This document shows positions 16,173 through 26,217 of a stretch of 62,216 nt of DNA, in pieces (the stretch's first letter is position 1; each line of letters opens with the position of its first letter). The notes beneath the pieces are model-generated. The model did no database searches and had not been told where the DNA came from. It saw nothing but the letters and a program-made list of their open reading frames with translations. Origin of the DNA: Actinomycetota bacterium (lineage in GTDB: Bacteria > Actinomycetota > Acidimicrobiia > Acidimicrobiales > JAMCPL01); assembly GCA_023379675.1 (NCBI GenBank), contig JAMCPL010000013.1, positions 1-62,216 of the forward strand. Reading direction: 5' to 3'. A program made the position numbers and the translations under genes.

Positions 16173-19100
16173 ATGCGACTGGCGAAGCTCTATGCTCCTT
16201 ATGCTTCGCCGCTGCGTCACAGAGGTTGGGCACGCCTGAGCGCGCAACCGGTTCAGACTGTTGGCAGACCTCGGCGAGCGGTCCTTGCCTCATTGCTGTC
16301 GATGACGTTACTGGGTACGCTTCTGGCTGCTTGCTCGACATCCCCACGCTCATCATCAGGCTTTTCGAAAGCCACCTTGCCGAAATCCGCTTCCGCCGGC
16401 TATATGCCCCATCGCCCATCATCATGTCCAGTCCCAACTGCTGCACAGACGGCGGATTTTCCTACACCTGGCCAGGCTGGGAGCCTAACGGGAACTGTTC
16501 CATGGCCCCCGCTGCCAGCAGGCACCACGAGCCCGTCTAATGCCGTCAAGTTTGACCATACGCCCACGCAGTCTCCGCCGGTCAGGCCGTCCAACTGGGA
16601 TGACAGTGGTGGCAGTTGGATGCTGTCCAGTGCACGTACAACGGATGGGCACATCAATCGTAACCCTCAGGAACTCTGTGGGGTAAAAGGCAACAGCGTG
16701 GATACGGCATGGCAGGTTACCACCGGTTCCCCTTACACTCTCATAGGGATTACGGATTCCGGCATCGAGTGGTGCGATCCTGCCATAGTGGGCAAGCTCT
16801 ATGTCAATCCAGCGGCCCTGCCGCCACCGGAAAGTGCCGCAGGCGAAACCAAGGTCCAGCTCCAGGCTGCAGGTGTGAAGTTTGCAGGAAGCGATCCTTA
16901 CGACCTGAACAACTCAGGCATAGTCAATGTATTCCAGTATTCAAACGATCCCCGGGTGGCTGCGATTGCCAAGGATTACGGAGGCTATTTCTGTGCTGGC
17001 CATACATACGATCACTATGGATACACTGGCATATCACCCATGGATCTTATTAGGACATTCGGGACTCCGACACTCCCTGGTGGTGGTCCGAACCCCTACT
17101 ACTATGGTCATACGGGGCCTGCCGGTTTTACTGAAGCCATTTCGGGATGGAACTTCGTCAACAACAACAACAACCCTTACGATGTGGTGCACTACGACCA
17201 TGGTACCGGCGAGGCTGAAGATTCAAGTGGTGTGGCGAACTCCCTTTCCCATGAGGTCGGCGCGTGTCCGAACTGCATGATCCTGCCGGTCCGGGTGGGA
17301 GATTCTTTCATAGTGTCGGGGAATACCTTCGCGGAAGGAGTGCTTTTTGCCGTGGACTCAGGGGCATCCATCGTACAGGAGGCACTCGGCGCCATTGATG
17401 TGACCAGCACCGCGCACCAGGCAGTAGATTATGCACAAGCCCATGGTGTTCCGGTGATTGCTTCTGCAGCCGATGAGGAGTCGCAGCACCACAACCAGCC
17501 TTCGACGCTTGCTCACATGATAGTGGTGAATAGCGTCACCAAGTCTGGACTGGGCGGCACTGTCACAAAGTTCTCGCCGGATAGTTACCTCTATCTGAAC
17601 GGGTGTACCAATTATGGCGCGAACATCGCTGTTACCGTTGAGAGCCAATCTTGCTCCTCGGAAGCGACCGGAAAAGCCGCCGGGATCACCGGACTCATAG
17701 AGTCAGCTGCCAATGCCGCAATGGCTCGTCACAAGCTATCGCCTTATCCCGGTCTCACTACTGTAGCTGGTCATCCAGTAGCCCTATCGGCAAATGAGGT
17801 GAAACAGATCGTGACGATGACGGCAAGCAGCGTGAACTTCCAGACAGCCGCTCCTCCGTATGGGCCCGCGAACAACTATGAAGTAGCAGCTCCAGTTCCG
17901 ACCAGCAGGTACCATACCCAGCCAGGATTCAATATTTACACAGGCTATGGTCGCATAGACGCGTCCCAGGCAGTCCGGTGGGTGAGTAAGGGATGGATAC
18001 CACCCCAGGCGGAGATCACCGGCATGCCGTGGTTTGGCTTGTACAAGCCGGCAGGTACGCTCACCCTGCATGGGATTATGGGAACCACCAGGGCGTGCCC
18101 TGGTCAGTCGCAGTCGTCCGCTCCATGCCCCTGGAGCTACCAGGTGCAGGTGGGTATTGGTGCGCAGCCTGAACCGTCAAGCTGGTACACGGTTGCGGGA
18201 GGCTCTGGCAAGGGAATCAGGAAGGGGGTGTTGGCCCGCATACCGCTCGATAGGGTGGCCAAGCTTTTCCCATCTTCCCTGCGACACGATGGCTTCAAGG
18301 GCGGTCCTGTCAATGGCAACGGATCGTCGGATCCAAATAAGTTCACCTTTACCGTACGGATCGTGGTCGAAGACCATTCAAATATCCCCCTAGTGGGCAT
18401 GGCGCGCCGGGCGGCATATCTTCATTCGACTTCCAGCCTCCTCTACGGTAAGCCGGTGCACTTCAACAGCTCCATCATCACATCGCCTACCCTTGCGCCC
18501 ATAGGGCCTAATGCTGAGAACGTGCTGCTGGTGGCTACTGCCGACGGCAATATCCACGCACTCCTACCCAACGGGAAGGAGCTTCCGGGGTGGCCTGTTG
18601 CAACTGGCCTGGATGGGGGAGTGCATCTTCGGGAGGCTGCCTACAGTTCTGGAGCAGTTGCACCACCACATAGCGAATTACTTGACCTGGGCGGAGGTCT
18701 TGCTGTTGGCGATCTTGCCGATGCCTCCGCTCCATGCCTTCACGGAGTGAGTCCAAATGGCAGCTGCCTGGACATTGTGGCCACTACCTGGGCAGGTAGT
18801 GTCTATGCTTGGAATGCGCAGGGTAAGCTGCTTCCACATTTTCCGGTCAAGACCGACCCTGTGTTTTCGGCGTCAGGTGTCGCTAACCCGAGCAATAGGG
18901 TCCAGAGGGGGATTTTCTCGGCTGCGGCACTGGCTGACCTGCAAGGCAACGGCCAGCTCGACATCGTTGCGTCAGGCATGGACCGCCACCTCTATGCATG
19001 GCAGCCTGACGGTAGCCCAGCTCCGGGATTTCCGGTGCTGGTGGTCGACGCCGCCAAGGTGGCTAGCGTCAATCCGGTAAGCAACCAGGTCACTTTTCTG

Positions 19101-20330
19101 ACTTCCTCCGATGTGATGCAGGGTACCAAGCTCATGGATACGCCTGCTGTAGGCAATGTCGATGGCGGATCGGGATCGCCCGACTTGGTTCTGGGTTCCA
19201 ACGAGCAGTACAGGGGATCGCCGGATGCAAATCTCGGTGCCCTAGCAGGCCTACTCAAGCTTACCGGGCTGCTCTCGTATGCCGGCAACTCCATGGTCTA
19301 TGCAGTATATCCCAATGGGTCGCTTCATCCTGCTTCCCGCACGAGCCCGGACCCGCCAGGATATCCCAACCCGGGGGCATTCCTGCCCGGGTGGCCGGTG
19401 GCTATAGCTGACCTGACGCCTGGAGCGCTCCCGGATGTCGGGGATGGGATTGTCAGCAGTCCGGCACTTGCCGCCGCATCCGGCACTTCCGGATCGACCG
19501 CTCTGCCCGGCACTTCCGGATCGAGTACCCCATCCGGTTCGGTAGCGCCTACACGTGGTAGCATGCCGAACCCTCCCCTGGATGTAGGCGTGATTGCAAC
19601 TACGGGCCCGGCATTCTTGCTCAATCCAAATGGCACTTCAGCACTTGGTATGACATCGGGGCAGCCCAATGTCATGGGTTTTGCGGCACCAGGCAGCGCT
19701 GCTGCAAAGGGCGCAAGTATCCAGGCAATGCTTTCCTTGAGCCTCCCAGCCTTGGGGTCACCATCCTTTGCTGACCTGGGGGAAGGTACCGGTGGCAAGG
19801 GGAACTCAACTGGATTGGACATGTTCGCTCCTGCGCTCAGCCTGGGCAGGGGTCTCGATGAGGCACTGCCGGCAAACCAGTCTCCCCATGTATCCCAGCT
19901 TGACGGCTGGAACGCCGTTACTGGACAGATGTTGCACGGATTTCCTGCTACCGTCAACGACATGGAGTTCTTTGATCAGCCGATAGTTGCCAATCTGGTA
20001 CCTGGGCATTCAGGACCATATATCGTGGAAGGATCTAGTCTTTATGATGTGAGGGCTGTGAACGTCAAGGGCGAGCCGGCGCCTGGTTATCCCAAGTTCA
20101 CCGGCGGCTGGATGGTGAACAGTCCCACATTCGGCTCCTTTGGTGATCTTGGATATAAAGTCCTTGCAGCGGGCACCAGAGAGGGTTATCTTTTCGTGTG
20201 GAAGTCCTCCACCAGTAACTGCGCGAGCAACGGCCCCTGGCCAATGTCGCACCACGACTTGTATAATACCAATAATCTGCAGACCACGGGTACTCCTGCC
20301 GCTCCTTCCGGTAAGTGCAAGCAGGGCTAG
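16173..20330 (+). CDS. Lipoprotein subtilase-like protein with beta-propeller region
   Basis: The frame is open from 15993. I prefer the ATG at 16173, the last in-frame start before the signal peptide. A lipobox (LLGTLLAAC) follows RPRRAVLASLLS, so the protein is predicted to be lipid-anchored. The S8 triad can be placed at DSGIEW (Asp), DHGTGEAED (His) and SCSSEATGKAAG (Ser). The oxyanion Asn expected after VIASA is Asp (VIASAADEE). The C-terminal half has FG-GAP/VCBS-like propeller blades (DGNIHALLPNGKELPGWPV, GSVYAWNAQGKLLPHFPV, RHLYAWQPDGSPAPGFPV). I infer a surface protease or a protease-derived binding protein of about 1385 residues. It stands alone, and a hairpin follows the stop. Confidence 0.82.
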   Translation: MRLAKLYAPYASPLRHRGWARLSAQPVQTVGRPRRAVLASLLSMTLLGTLLAACSTSPRSSSGFSKATLPKSASAGYMPHRPSSCPVPTAAQTADFPTPGQAGSLTGTVPWPPLPAGTTSPSNAVKFDHTPTQSPPVRPSNWDDSGGSWMLSSARTTDGHINRNPQELCGVKGNSVDTAWQVTTGSPYTLIGITDSGIEWCDPAIVGKLYVNPAALPPPESAAGETKVQLQAAGVKFAGSDPYDLNNSGIVNVFQYSNDPRVAAIAKDYGGYFCAGHTYDHYGYTGISPMDLIRTFGTPTLPGGGPNPYYYGHTGPAGFTEAISGWNFVNNNNNPYDVVHYDHGTGEAEDSSGVANSLSHEVGACPNCMILPVRVGDSFIVSGNTFAEGVLFAVDSGASIVQEALGAIDVTSTAHQAVDYAQAHGVPVIASAADEESQHHNQPSTLAHMIVVNSVTKSGLGGTVTKFSPDSYLYLNGCTNYGANIAVTVESQSCSSEATGKAAGITGLIESAANAAMARHKLSPYPGLTTVAGHPVALSANEVKQIVTMTASSVNFQTAAPPYGPANNYEVAAPVPTSRYHTQPGFNIYTGYGRIDASQAVRWVSKGWIPPQAEITGMPWFGLYKPAGTLTLHGIMGTTRACPGQSQSSAPCPWSYQVQVGIGAQPEPSSWYTVAGGSGKGIRKGVLARIPLDRVAKLFPSSLRHDGFKGGPVNGNGSSDPNKFTFTVRIVVEDHSNIPLVGMARRAAYLHSTSSLLYGKPVHFNSSIITSPTLAPIGPNAENVLLVATADGNIHALLPNGKELPGWPVATGLDGGVHLREAAYSSGAVAPPHSELLDLGGGLAVGDLADASAPCLHGVSPNGSCLDIVATTWAGSVYAWNAQGKLLPHFPVKTDPVFSASGVANPSNRVQRGIFSAAALADLQGNGQLDIVASGMDRHLYAWQPDGSPAPGFPVLVVDAAKVASVNPVSNQVTFLTSSDVMQGTKLMDTPAVGNVDGGSGSPDLVLGSNEQYRGSPDANLGALAGLLKLTGLLSYAGNSMVYAVYPNGSLHPASRTSPDPPGYPNPGAFLPGWPVAIADLTPGALPDVGDGIVSSPALAAASGTSGSTALPGTSGSSTPSGSVAPTRGSMPNPPLDVGVIATTGPAFLLNPNGTSALGMTSGQPNVMGFAAPGSAAAKGASIQAMLSLSLPALGSPSFADLGEGTGGKGNSTGLDMFAPALSLGRGLDEALPANQSPHVSQLDGWNAVTGQMLHGFPATVNDMEFFDQPIVANLVPGHSGPYIVEGSSLYDVRAVNVKGEPAPGYPKFTGGWMVNSPTFGSFGDLGYKVLAAGTREGYLFVWKSSTSNCASNGPWPMSHHDLYNTNNLQTTGTPAAPSGKCKQG

Positions 20331-20344
20331 TGCGACCGGTGAAC

Positions 20345-20366
20345 CACCCGCCATTACAGGCGGGGA
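20345..20366. terminator. Hairpin between convergent subtilase and fumarase genes
   Basis: CCCGCC (20347-20352) pairs with GGCGGG (20359-20364) around a 6-base loop, 16 bases past the plus-strand stop. It lies between two convergent genes and could serve both. There is no T-run. Confidence 0.5.
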
Positions 20367-20422
20367 TTGCGCTCCCATGCATTCAATGATTCACGACGAG
20401 CGGAGCAGTGCCTGATCCTACG

Positions 20423-21838
20423 CTATGGATGCACCATGTCTTCTGGACGTACCGCCCTGTCAAATTCTTCCGGCGACATGTATCCCAATGCAGTGCATGA
20501 TTCCCTCAATGTGATCCCCTCCCTGTCAGCCTTCTTGGCGACCTCTGCCGCCTTGTCGTAGCCGATATACGGGTTCAGTGCAGTAACCAGCATAAGCGAA
20601 TGGGAGAGATGTTGCTGTATCCTGTCCATATTGGGCTCCATACCCTCTACGGCGAAACGCCTGAAAGTGTCGCAGGCATCTGAGAGGATCGTGATGGAGT
20701 GTATTACGTTATGTATCATCACTGGCTTGCAGACGTTCAGCTCCAGATTACCCCTGCTGCCTGCCACTGCCACTGCCGTGTCGTTGCCCATGACCTGTAT
20801 GCAGACCATGATCATTGCTTCGCATTGGGTGGGGTTGACCTTGCCTGGCATGATGGATGAACCGGGTTCGTTCGGGGGTAGGTGGAGCTCACCTATGCCG
20901 CAGCGAGGACCCGATGCGAGCCACCTGATGTCATCTGCTATCTTCATGAGCGACACCGCAAGCGTCCGCAGGGTGGAGCTGGTATGCACTAGGGCATCAT
21001 GAGCTGCAAGGGATGCGAACTTGTTGGGAGCGCTCACGAATGGCAATCCAGTAATGCGAGCTATGTGGCTTGCAACCCTTTCTCCAAATTCCGGGTGAGT
21101 ATTGAGTCCAGTGCCGACAGCGGTTCCGCCGATGGCGAGTTCGTAGAGGCCATCCAGGCTACCGCGTACACGATTGATGCTGGCTACGAGTTGTGCGGCA
21201 TATCCAGAGATCTCCTGGCCCAGTGTAAGAGGCACTGCATCCATCAGGTGGGTACGCCCTATCTTGACGATATCCATCCACGTTTCGGATTTGGCCGCAA
21301 GCGCGTCTTTCAGAGCCGCTACACTGGGCAGCAGCTTGTGCACAATCTCTTCGGCCGCGGCGATATGCATGGCTGTCGGGAATGTATCGTTGGAGGATTG
21401 AGACATGTTTACGTGATCATTCGGGTGGATCGGCGTCTTGGAGCCGAGTACTCCGCCGGCAAGCTCTATGGCTCGATTCGATATCACCTCGTTGGCGTTC
21501 ATGTTGGTCTGGGTACCGCTTCCGGTTTGCCATATATGCAGAGGGAAATGGTCATCAAGGACACCATTGCGTACTTCCCCAGATGCCTGGATGATCAGAT
21601 CTGCAATATAGTTATCGAGCTTGCCGAGGTCCCGGTTAGCAGCAGCAGCTGCTTCCTTGAGGACTCCGATCGCACTTATGACAGATCGCGGTATCGTATC
21701 ATCGCCGATTGAAAAATGTACAAGTGACCGCTGCGTCTGTGCTCCCCAGTAGCGGTCGCTGGGTACTTCGATGGTCCCCATGGAGTCCGATTCGGTACGG
21801 GTCTCCTGTGAATTGGATGGATTGCTGTAACTTTCCAT
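20423..21838 (-). CDS. fumC: Class II fumarate hydratase
   Basis: FumC converts fumarate to malate in the TCA cycle. The 471-residue protein has the superfamily signature [13 protein letters not shown] (near 325), the substrate motifs [12 protein letters not shown] and [14 protein letters not shown], and [16 protein letters not shown]. The ATG at 21836-21838 follows AGGAGG by 4 bases. A longer frame to 21931 exists but lacks such a site. The N-terminus has about 17 extra polar residues before [19 protein letters not shown]. It is monocistronic or first in a minus-strand block. Confidence 0.96.
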   Translation of the reverse strand: MESYSNPSNSQETRTESDSMGTIEVPSDRYWGAQTQRSLVHFSIGDDTIPRSVISAIGVLKEAAAAANRDLGKLDNYIADLIIQASGEVRNGVLDDHFPLHIWQTGSGTQTNMNANEVISNRAIELAGGVLGSKTPIHPNDHVNMSQSSNDTFPTAMHIAAAEEIVHKLLPSVAALKDALAAKSETWMDIVKIGRTHLMDAVPLTLGQEISGYAAQLVASINRVRGSLDGLYELAIGGTAVGTGLNTHPEFGERVASHIARITGLPFVSAPNKFASLAAHDALVHTSSTLRTLAVSLMKIADDIRWLASGPRCGIGELHLPPNEPGSSIMPGKVNPTQCEAMIMVCIQVMGNDTAVAVAGSRGNLELNVCKPVMIHNVIHSITILSDACDTFRRFAVEGMEPNMDRIQQHLSHSLMLVTALNPYIGYDKAAEVAKKADREGITLRESCTALGYMSPEEFDRAVRPEDMVHP

Positions 21839-21961
21839 GTTGCCTCCTGTATGGTTGCGGCCGGGCTGCAAGTGCCCGGCACTCATATGGTAAGGTAGGT
21901 TTGCCGTTCCGGGCAAAAGCTGACGCTGCAAGATGTGCGTGTACCGGTAGGCCGCATGCCG

Positions 21962-22915
21962 TTACTTTCCTGGCTGGCCGTCATTGACCAAGCTGGCGCG
22001 CATTGCGATCCCTTGTTCCAGGGTTTCCTTTGCTATATCCACCTGATTGTGGTCGGGTCCATGCCCGTCGCCAGGCACCTCCAGGATTGCAGTGAGACTA
22101 CCGAGACGAGGATGGCCTAGCAGAGCGGCCAAACCCTGCTTCCCGATCATGCCGTCTCCGATATTGGCATGCCGATCGCGCATAGCTCCGCATGGAACCT
22201 TGGAATCGTTCAGGTGCAGGCACTCCAGCTTGTCCAGCCCGATGGCCTGGTCGAATTCTTCGATTACGTGGTTAGCGGTTTTTACCGATGTGTAGTCCTT
22301 TCCCGACGCCCACAAGTGCTGCGTATCCAGGCATACCCCAATGCGATCAGATAGACCGTTGGCATCGAGCATCTCGATCAGTGCAGCCAATTCATCAAAG
22401 CTCCTGCCTACCGTTCCCCCTGCGCCAGCGGTATTCTCGAGTAGCAGTGTAGAGACTTGGCCCTGCATTCTTACCCTGTAGGCTAGTTGCTCGCCAACGA
22501 TAAGGCTGTCGCTTGCATGCTCGAAGGCCCAGGAGATCCCATCCACTATGCGTGCCTTGCAACTCTCGAAGCCTGCTCCCTTGTGGCTGCCTGGATGCAG
22601 GACCGCCCCGGAGGCGGCTATGGCCGTAGCTGCTGCAAGATTGCATGCAAGACTGACCCTGGAGCGTTCGTAAATATCGGGGTCTGGAGAGGCCAGATTG
22701 ATCAGGTAGGTGACATGGGTGACCATCGAGGCGACTGCAGGTTCAGCTTCCAGCGCCTTCTTCACGTCTTCTATGGCAACGCCATCCAGCCCTGGTCCCC
22801 GCCATTGACGAGGGTTGTGGGTGAATATCTGTATCGCTCCCGCCCCCATTGCCACTCCCCGTTGCACGGACTTTGCAACCCCGCCGCTGGTACCTACGTG
22901 TGCTCCGATAATCAT
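21962..22915 (-). CDS. nfo: Deoxyribonuclease IV (AP endonuclease)
   Basis: Endonuclease IV cleaves DNA at abasic sites in base-excision repair. The 317-residue product starts [17 protein letters not shown]. It carries metal-ligand motifs of the TIM-barrel family: [60 protein letters not shown] and AILEVPGDG. The ATG at 22915 is the family start, although the frame stays open upstream into the sigma-factor gene. The only ribosome-site candidate is a G-rich GGGATGGG just before it. It probably shares a transcript with the upstream sigma-factor remnant. Confidence 0.94.
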   Translation of the reverse strand: MIIGAHVGTSGGVAKSVQRGVAMGAGAIQIFTHNPRQWRGPGLDGVAIEDVKKALEAEPAVASMVTHVTYLINLASPDPDIYERSRVSLACNLAAATAIAASGAVLHPGSHKGAGFESCKARIVDGISWAFEHASDSLIVGEQLAYRVRMQGQVSTLLLENTAGAGGTVGRSFDELAALIEMLDANGLSDRIGVCLDTQHLWASGKDYTSVKTANHVIEEFDQAIGLDKLECLHLNDSKVPCGAMRDRHANIGDGMIGKQGLAALLGHPRLGSLTAILEVPGDGHGPDHNQVDIAKETLEQGIAMRASLVNDGQPGK

Positions 22916-23537
22916 CTGCCCATCCCACTTTGTCGCCCGCCTGCTCCATCGGCAAATTACTATTATAACGCCATACCGGCCTGCAGGCTGCACAGGTGCC
23001 AGCATTGCCAACTGTGCCAGCATTGCCAACTGTGCCAGCATCCAGGCCTCCTGCTTGCTGTGGCGGTCTGGAGAACGTAAGTCGCCAATGTAGTGATACA
23101 CCCTGGGAAGGCCGGCACCGAAGCGCCCGGCGAAGCCATGGGTCTCGTGCTCGGCGCGGACGATCTCTTCGACCTTCTTCCTCTGCGGATCTGCCATTGT
23201 TCGCGGTGAATCCTTCTTTGACCTTTTTGAACAGGTAGAGGTCCTCGATATTGTCCATGCCGGTGGTCTCGGGACGCCTTTTGGCTGATCTGTAATTGGT
23301 GATATAAGTATTGGTGAGGATCTTGTAGAGCCATGCACGTACATTCGTACCATCCTGGTAACTGTCGAATCCCCTGTATGCCTTGAGATACGTCTCTTGG
23401 ACAAGGTCTTCTGCATCACTGGGATTCCTCGTCATCCTCAACGCGGCAGTATACAGAGAGTCCATGTGATCCGCGGTTGCCGCCATGAAGTGTGCTTTCA
23501 GGCCCCGGGGATCTTTGTCGTACCGTTCCACGTCCAT
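22743..23537 (-). pseudogene. ECF sigma factor (SigR/SigH-like) with region 4 missing or scrambled
   Basis: Region 2 is well preserved: [40 protein letters not shown] and [20 protein letters not shown]. The sequence following [13 protein letters not shown] reaches GRSAEEE, where SigR-type proteins continue into a region 4 of about 70 residues. Here no frame gives a clear region 4. The frame instead runs into an 18-base tandem repeat at about 22995-23040 and overlaps nfo by 173 bases. No anti-sigma gene is adjacent. A 72-base duplication sits at the 5' end, so the true start may be the ATG at 23486 ([10 protein letters not shown]). I judge it a broken gene, though a truncated region-2-only protein is possible. 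Confidence 0.65.
22991..23042. repeat. 18-base tandem repeat
   Basis: Two full copies and one partial copy of an 18-base unit (core tgccagcattgccaac) lie where the sigma-factor region 4 would be expected. They encode LAQLAM repeats in one frame. Confidence 0.8.
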
Positions 23538-23566
23538 GTGATCTGCGGTTGCCGCATGAAATGTGC
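23460..23566. repeat. Imperfect direct repeat pair of about 36 bases, period 72
   Basis: The copy at 23460-23495 matches 23532-23566 with two substitutions and one single-base gap. The copies lie at the 5' end of the sigma-factor gene. The inner copy encodes [12 protein letters not shown], and the outer copy is out of frame and supplies the alternative start. Confidence 0.85.
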
Positions 23567-23607
23567 CCTGTCGGCCATGCGGCTACATTAGCTCGATTAC
23601 CACCAAG

Positions 23608-23652
23608 TGCGTTACCGGTACCGGTACCGGTACCGGTAACGGTAACCGGAGC
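23608..23652. repeat. Hexamer repeat (accggt) tract
   Basis: Six-base accggt/taccgg units repeat about six times between the sigma-factor gene and the hydrolase. The tract is self-complementary and can fold as a hairpin, so it might end the hydrolase transcript. Confidence 0.6.
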
Positions 23653-23671
23653 ATTCGCAGCACTGATCTTT

Positions 23672-24445
23672 TCAGGATCTGCTGGCCAGCACAGCAGCCT
23701 CAACCACTTTCGCCAGTGCAGTGGGAGCATCGGTTGGAACAAAGTGGCCAATGCCCGGCAACTCGGTCAATTGGCTACCGGGTACAGCATGGGCGATAGA
23801 GCGTGCTACCCCGATAGGTACCTCAGTGTCCTCTTCGCCCCACACCAGGTGCACGGAGCAGGCAAACTTGGCAAGATCGTCAGAATACGTTTCTGCGAGT
23901 AAATTCACCAGTACCTTACGCATTATTCCAGATGCATGTGCGTAGTCAGGCGATCCATATCGCTTACGGATACGCTCCATGCGATCTACTGACACCAGGC
24001 CGAGTTTCTCCATCTGCCTCGCTACCCGGTAAGTAATGGCGATCTGTGGCTTTTTTTGACGCTGGGTCGTGCTTCGCGGTGCTGCCAATGGTGCCCCGGT
24101 CAACACAAGCGACTTGACCAGGTCAGGCCTGCTCGCGGCCAGACGCACTGCCACGCGGCCACCGAACGAATGGCCCAGGACAACTACCGGAGCGCCAATC
24201 TCGTCCTCTATGAGTATAGAGATCAGCTTTGCATATTGGGCGCTGTCCCACGCCAAGCCCGGTGGGGGAGTAGCTCCGAATCCCGGCAGGTCAGGCGCTA
24301 TGATAGCGCAATCATCTCTCCATAATGACCCGAGTTGCTCGTAGTCTGCGTGATCCCGGCGCCAGCCGTGCAAAGCCACTACTTCAACCGGTGGCCGACC
24401 ATATATTGAACCAAACAATTCCCCTTGAAGGAACGATCGCAGCAT
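23672..24445 (-). CDS. Alpha/beta-fold hydrolase
   Basis: The 257-residue protein has the fold's full triad. The nucleophile elbow is GHSFGG (near residue 93), the acid lies in WGEEDTEVP (near 205) and the base in GIGHFVP (near 233). The oxyanion HG segment is ALHGWRRDH near residue 25. The lid region between about 125 and 175 is polar and charged. The substrate cannot be told from sequence; esterases, epoxide hydrolases and lactonases share this pattern. There is no Shine-Dalgarno site. It lies between the sigma-factor remnant and xthA on the same strand. Confidence 0.88.
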   Translation of the reverse strand: MLRSFLQGELFGSIYGRPPVEVVALHGWRRDHADYEQLGSLWRDDCAIIAPDLPGFGATPPPGLAWDSAQYAKLISILIEDEIGAPVVVLGHSFGGRVAVRLAASRPDLVKSLVLTGAPLAAPRSTTQRQKKPQIAITYRVARQMEKLGLVSVDRMERIRKRYGSPDYAHASGIMRKVLVNLLAETYSDDLAKFACSVHLVWGEEDTEVPIGVARSIAHAVPGSQLTELPGIGHFVPTDAPTALAKVVEAAVLASRS

Positions 24446-24544
24446 GGTTACTTTATCAAGCTTTCTATCGTTTCCGGTGCTGTATGCTCAACCACGTGGT
24501 TACGTGCACGTTTGCACCTTCGGCTACTTCGGTGCTCACCGCTT

Positions 24545-25336
24545 TCATCGCTGCATGTCCAGCCATACTGCAACCGGCACATGATCTGGCGGCTGCTTGC
24601 CCTTGCGTGCGGTCCTGTCCATCAATGCGAAACTGCATTCCTCAGCTACAGGTCTTGTGGCGAGAACCAGATCGATTCTCATGCCGCGGTGTTGGTGGAA
24701 CGCTCCACCACGATAGTCCCACCAGCTGTAAAGACCGGATTGCGAGTAATGGATTCGAAAGCAGTCGTACAATCCCCAAGAGATAAGATCGTGCAAAGCT
24801 TCGCGTTCGGGAGCGCTCACATGAGTCAAACCGACGAAGGCCTTCGGATCCCATACGTCTCTATCATCAGGGGCGATATTGAAGTCACCGCAGATGACCA
24901 GTCGCTCCTCCGGTACGTGCCTTGTATTTATATAGCGTTTCAGATTGGCAAGCCACTCCAGCTTACCATTATAATACTCGCTTGCTACCTCCCTGCCATT
25001 TGGTACATATACTGAGACTATCCGTGTATTGCCGCACATGGCAGACACAAGCCTGCAGCCCAGTTCGTCCGCTCCGTCACCGAATCCTGTATCGGCATCG
25101 CTTAGAGCCATCTTCGACAGGATAGCCACGCCATTCCATCCACCGTCTCCATGATGGATACTATCGTAGCCGGCATCACGAAATACGTCTGCAGGAAATG
25201 CCGAGTCGGGCATTTTTGTCTCTTGCAGGCAGAGGATGTCTGGTTTGGCGCACGCCATCCATTCCATGACCCTGTCCATCCGGGCACGCAGCGAATTGAC
25301 ATTCCAAGTGGCCAGTAGCACAGAGCTATCATCCAT
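24545..25336 (-). CDS. xthA: Exodeoxyribonuclease III family AP endonuclease
   Basis: The 263-residue protein belongs to the endonuclease/exonuclease/phosphatase family. Motifs are LATWNVNSLRARM (near 8), LCLQETKMPD with the metal-binding Glu (near 36), YVPNGRE, GDFNIAPDDRDVWDP (near 148), SWWDYRGGAFH and the catalytic PPDHVPV near the C-terminus. It would incise abasic sites and degrade 3' ends. With nfo in the same block the cell has both AP-endonuclease types. A promoter candidate lies just upstream. No ribosome site is visible. Confidence 0.95.
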   Translation of the reverse strand: MDDSSVLLATWNVNSLRARMDRVMEWMACAKPDILCLQETKMPDSAFPADVFRDAGYDSIHHGDGGWNGVAILSKMALSDADTGFGDGADELGCRLVSAMCGNTRIVSVYVPNGREVASEYYNGKLEWLANLKRYINTRHVPEERLVICGDFNIAPDDRDVWDPKAFVGLTHVSAPEREALHDLISWGLYDCFRIHYSQSGLYSWWDYRGGAFHQHRGMRIDLVLATRPVAEECSFALMDRTARKGKQPPDHVPVAVWLDMQR

Positions 25337-25348
25337 CGTAGTTCACGA

Positions 25349-25376
25349 ATAGTACCTAGATTGTGAGACAATACAA
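25349..25376 (-). promoter_or_regulatory. Promoter candidate for xthA
   Basis: On the minus strand TTGTAT (25371-25376) and TACTAT (25349-25354) are separated by 16 bases, and the -10 box ends 12 bases before the ATG. Confidence 0.5.
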
Positions 25377-25427
25377 GCGATGAACGGACATGAAACAGCA
25401 AGTGTTGCAGGGAATCGCAGCATGGGT

Positions 25428-26018
25428 CTATCTATTTGCCAGTACAAACAGCAATCCTGCCTGGCAAGCAAGCTTGCCAGTTACTGTGGCTACACCATGG
25501 CCCCTGCCGCCTCGAGCTGATAAGTGATCGAGTGATACTTCCAGCTCCAGTCTGTCACCTGGTAGTACTTGATTTCTAAAACGTGCCTTGTCGATCCCGC
25601 CAAAAAGTGGCAGCTTTCCCCTATACAATGGATGGCTGAGAACGGCGACAGCACCGAGTTGTGCAAGTGACTCCACCATGAGCACCCCGGGCAACGTTGG
25701 CCTTCCGGGGAAATGGCCAGCGAAGAAGTATTCGTCGCCCGTAAGCTGCCAGTTGCCCCTAGCCTCCTTGCCGGGTACCAGATAGGTAATTGCAGTCAGA
25801 AAAAGGAACGGCGGCCTGTGTGGGAGTATATCTTCCGGCGCTGGCAATTCTTGCACTGACGCCAGCTTCCCATAATTAGCAGGATTGATTAAATCTACGG
25901 GGTTTCTCGTGCTCTCACCGCCTAGATATGCCTGCATGTTACCGGTTGCCGCCTCATTGGCGTTGTCATACGGTACATGGGCACGGCTATGGATGGTGTG
26001 AGCACTTTCCGGTCGCAT
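25428..26018 (-). CDS. FabZ-like (3R)-hydroxyacyl-ACP dehydratase
   Basis: The hot-dog domain at residues about 60-196 carries the catalytic signature [20 protein letters not shown], holding the catalytic His and Glu, plus [10 protein letters not shown] before it and [17 protein letters not shown] after it. It would dehydrate 3-hydroxyacyl-ACP in fatty acid synthesis. The first 55 residues are an unusual hydrophilic extension. An ATG at 25935 would remove 27 of them. No Shine-Dalgarno is seen. The gene is not next to other fab genes, so a specialised acyl dehydratase role is possible. Confidence 0.88.
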   Translation of the reverse strand: MRPESAHTIHSRAHVPYDNANEAATGNMQAYLGGESTRNPVDLINPANYGKLASVQELPAPEDILPHRPPFLFLTAITYLVPGKEARGNWQLTGDEYFFAGHFPGRPTLPGVLMVESLAQLGAVAVLSHPLYRGKLPLFGGIDKARFRNQVLPGDRLELEVSLDHLSARGGRGHGVATVTGKLACQAGLLFVLANR

Positions 26019-26217
26019 AATTGAACAGGTTAGCTCAACTCGAGACGAGAGGCGGATATACTGCGACAGTGATAAGATATAGCGGAAAGACGATCAATGT
26101 TGCACTCCGAATGTAATTTCACTCTACATGTATCGGTGCACCTCTGCGCAGGCCGTTGTGCTGCTGGAAGCTGGTTCGCTTTTCCCAGCAACAACAGCAA
26201 TAGTGGGGCTACCATCT

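Noticed and set aside
15952-16239. Separate small gene before the subtilase
   Set aside because: The frame overlaps the subtilase 5' region, has no ribosome site and no recognisable content.
22916-23419. N-terminal extension of endonuclease IV (485-residue frame)
   Set aside because: The family start [12 protein letters not shown] is at 22915. The upstream part is the out-of-frame sigma-factor remnant and tandem repeats.
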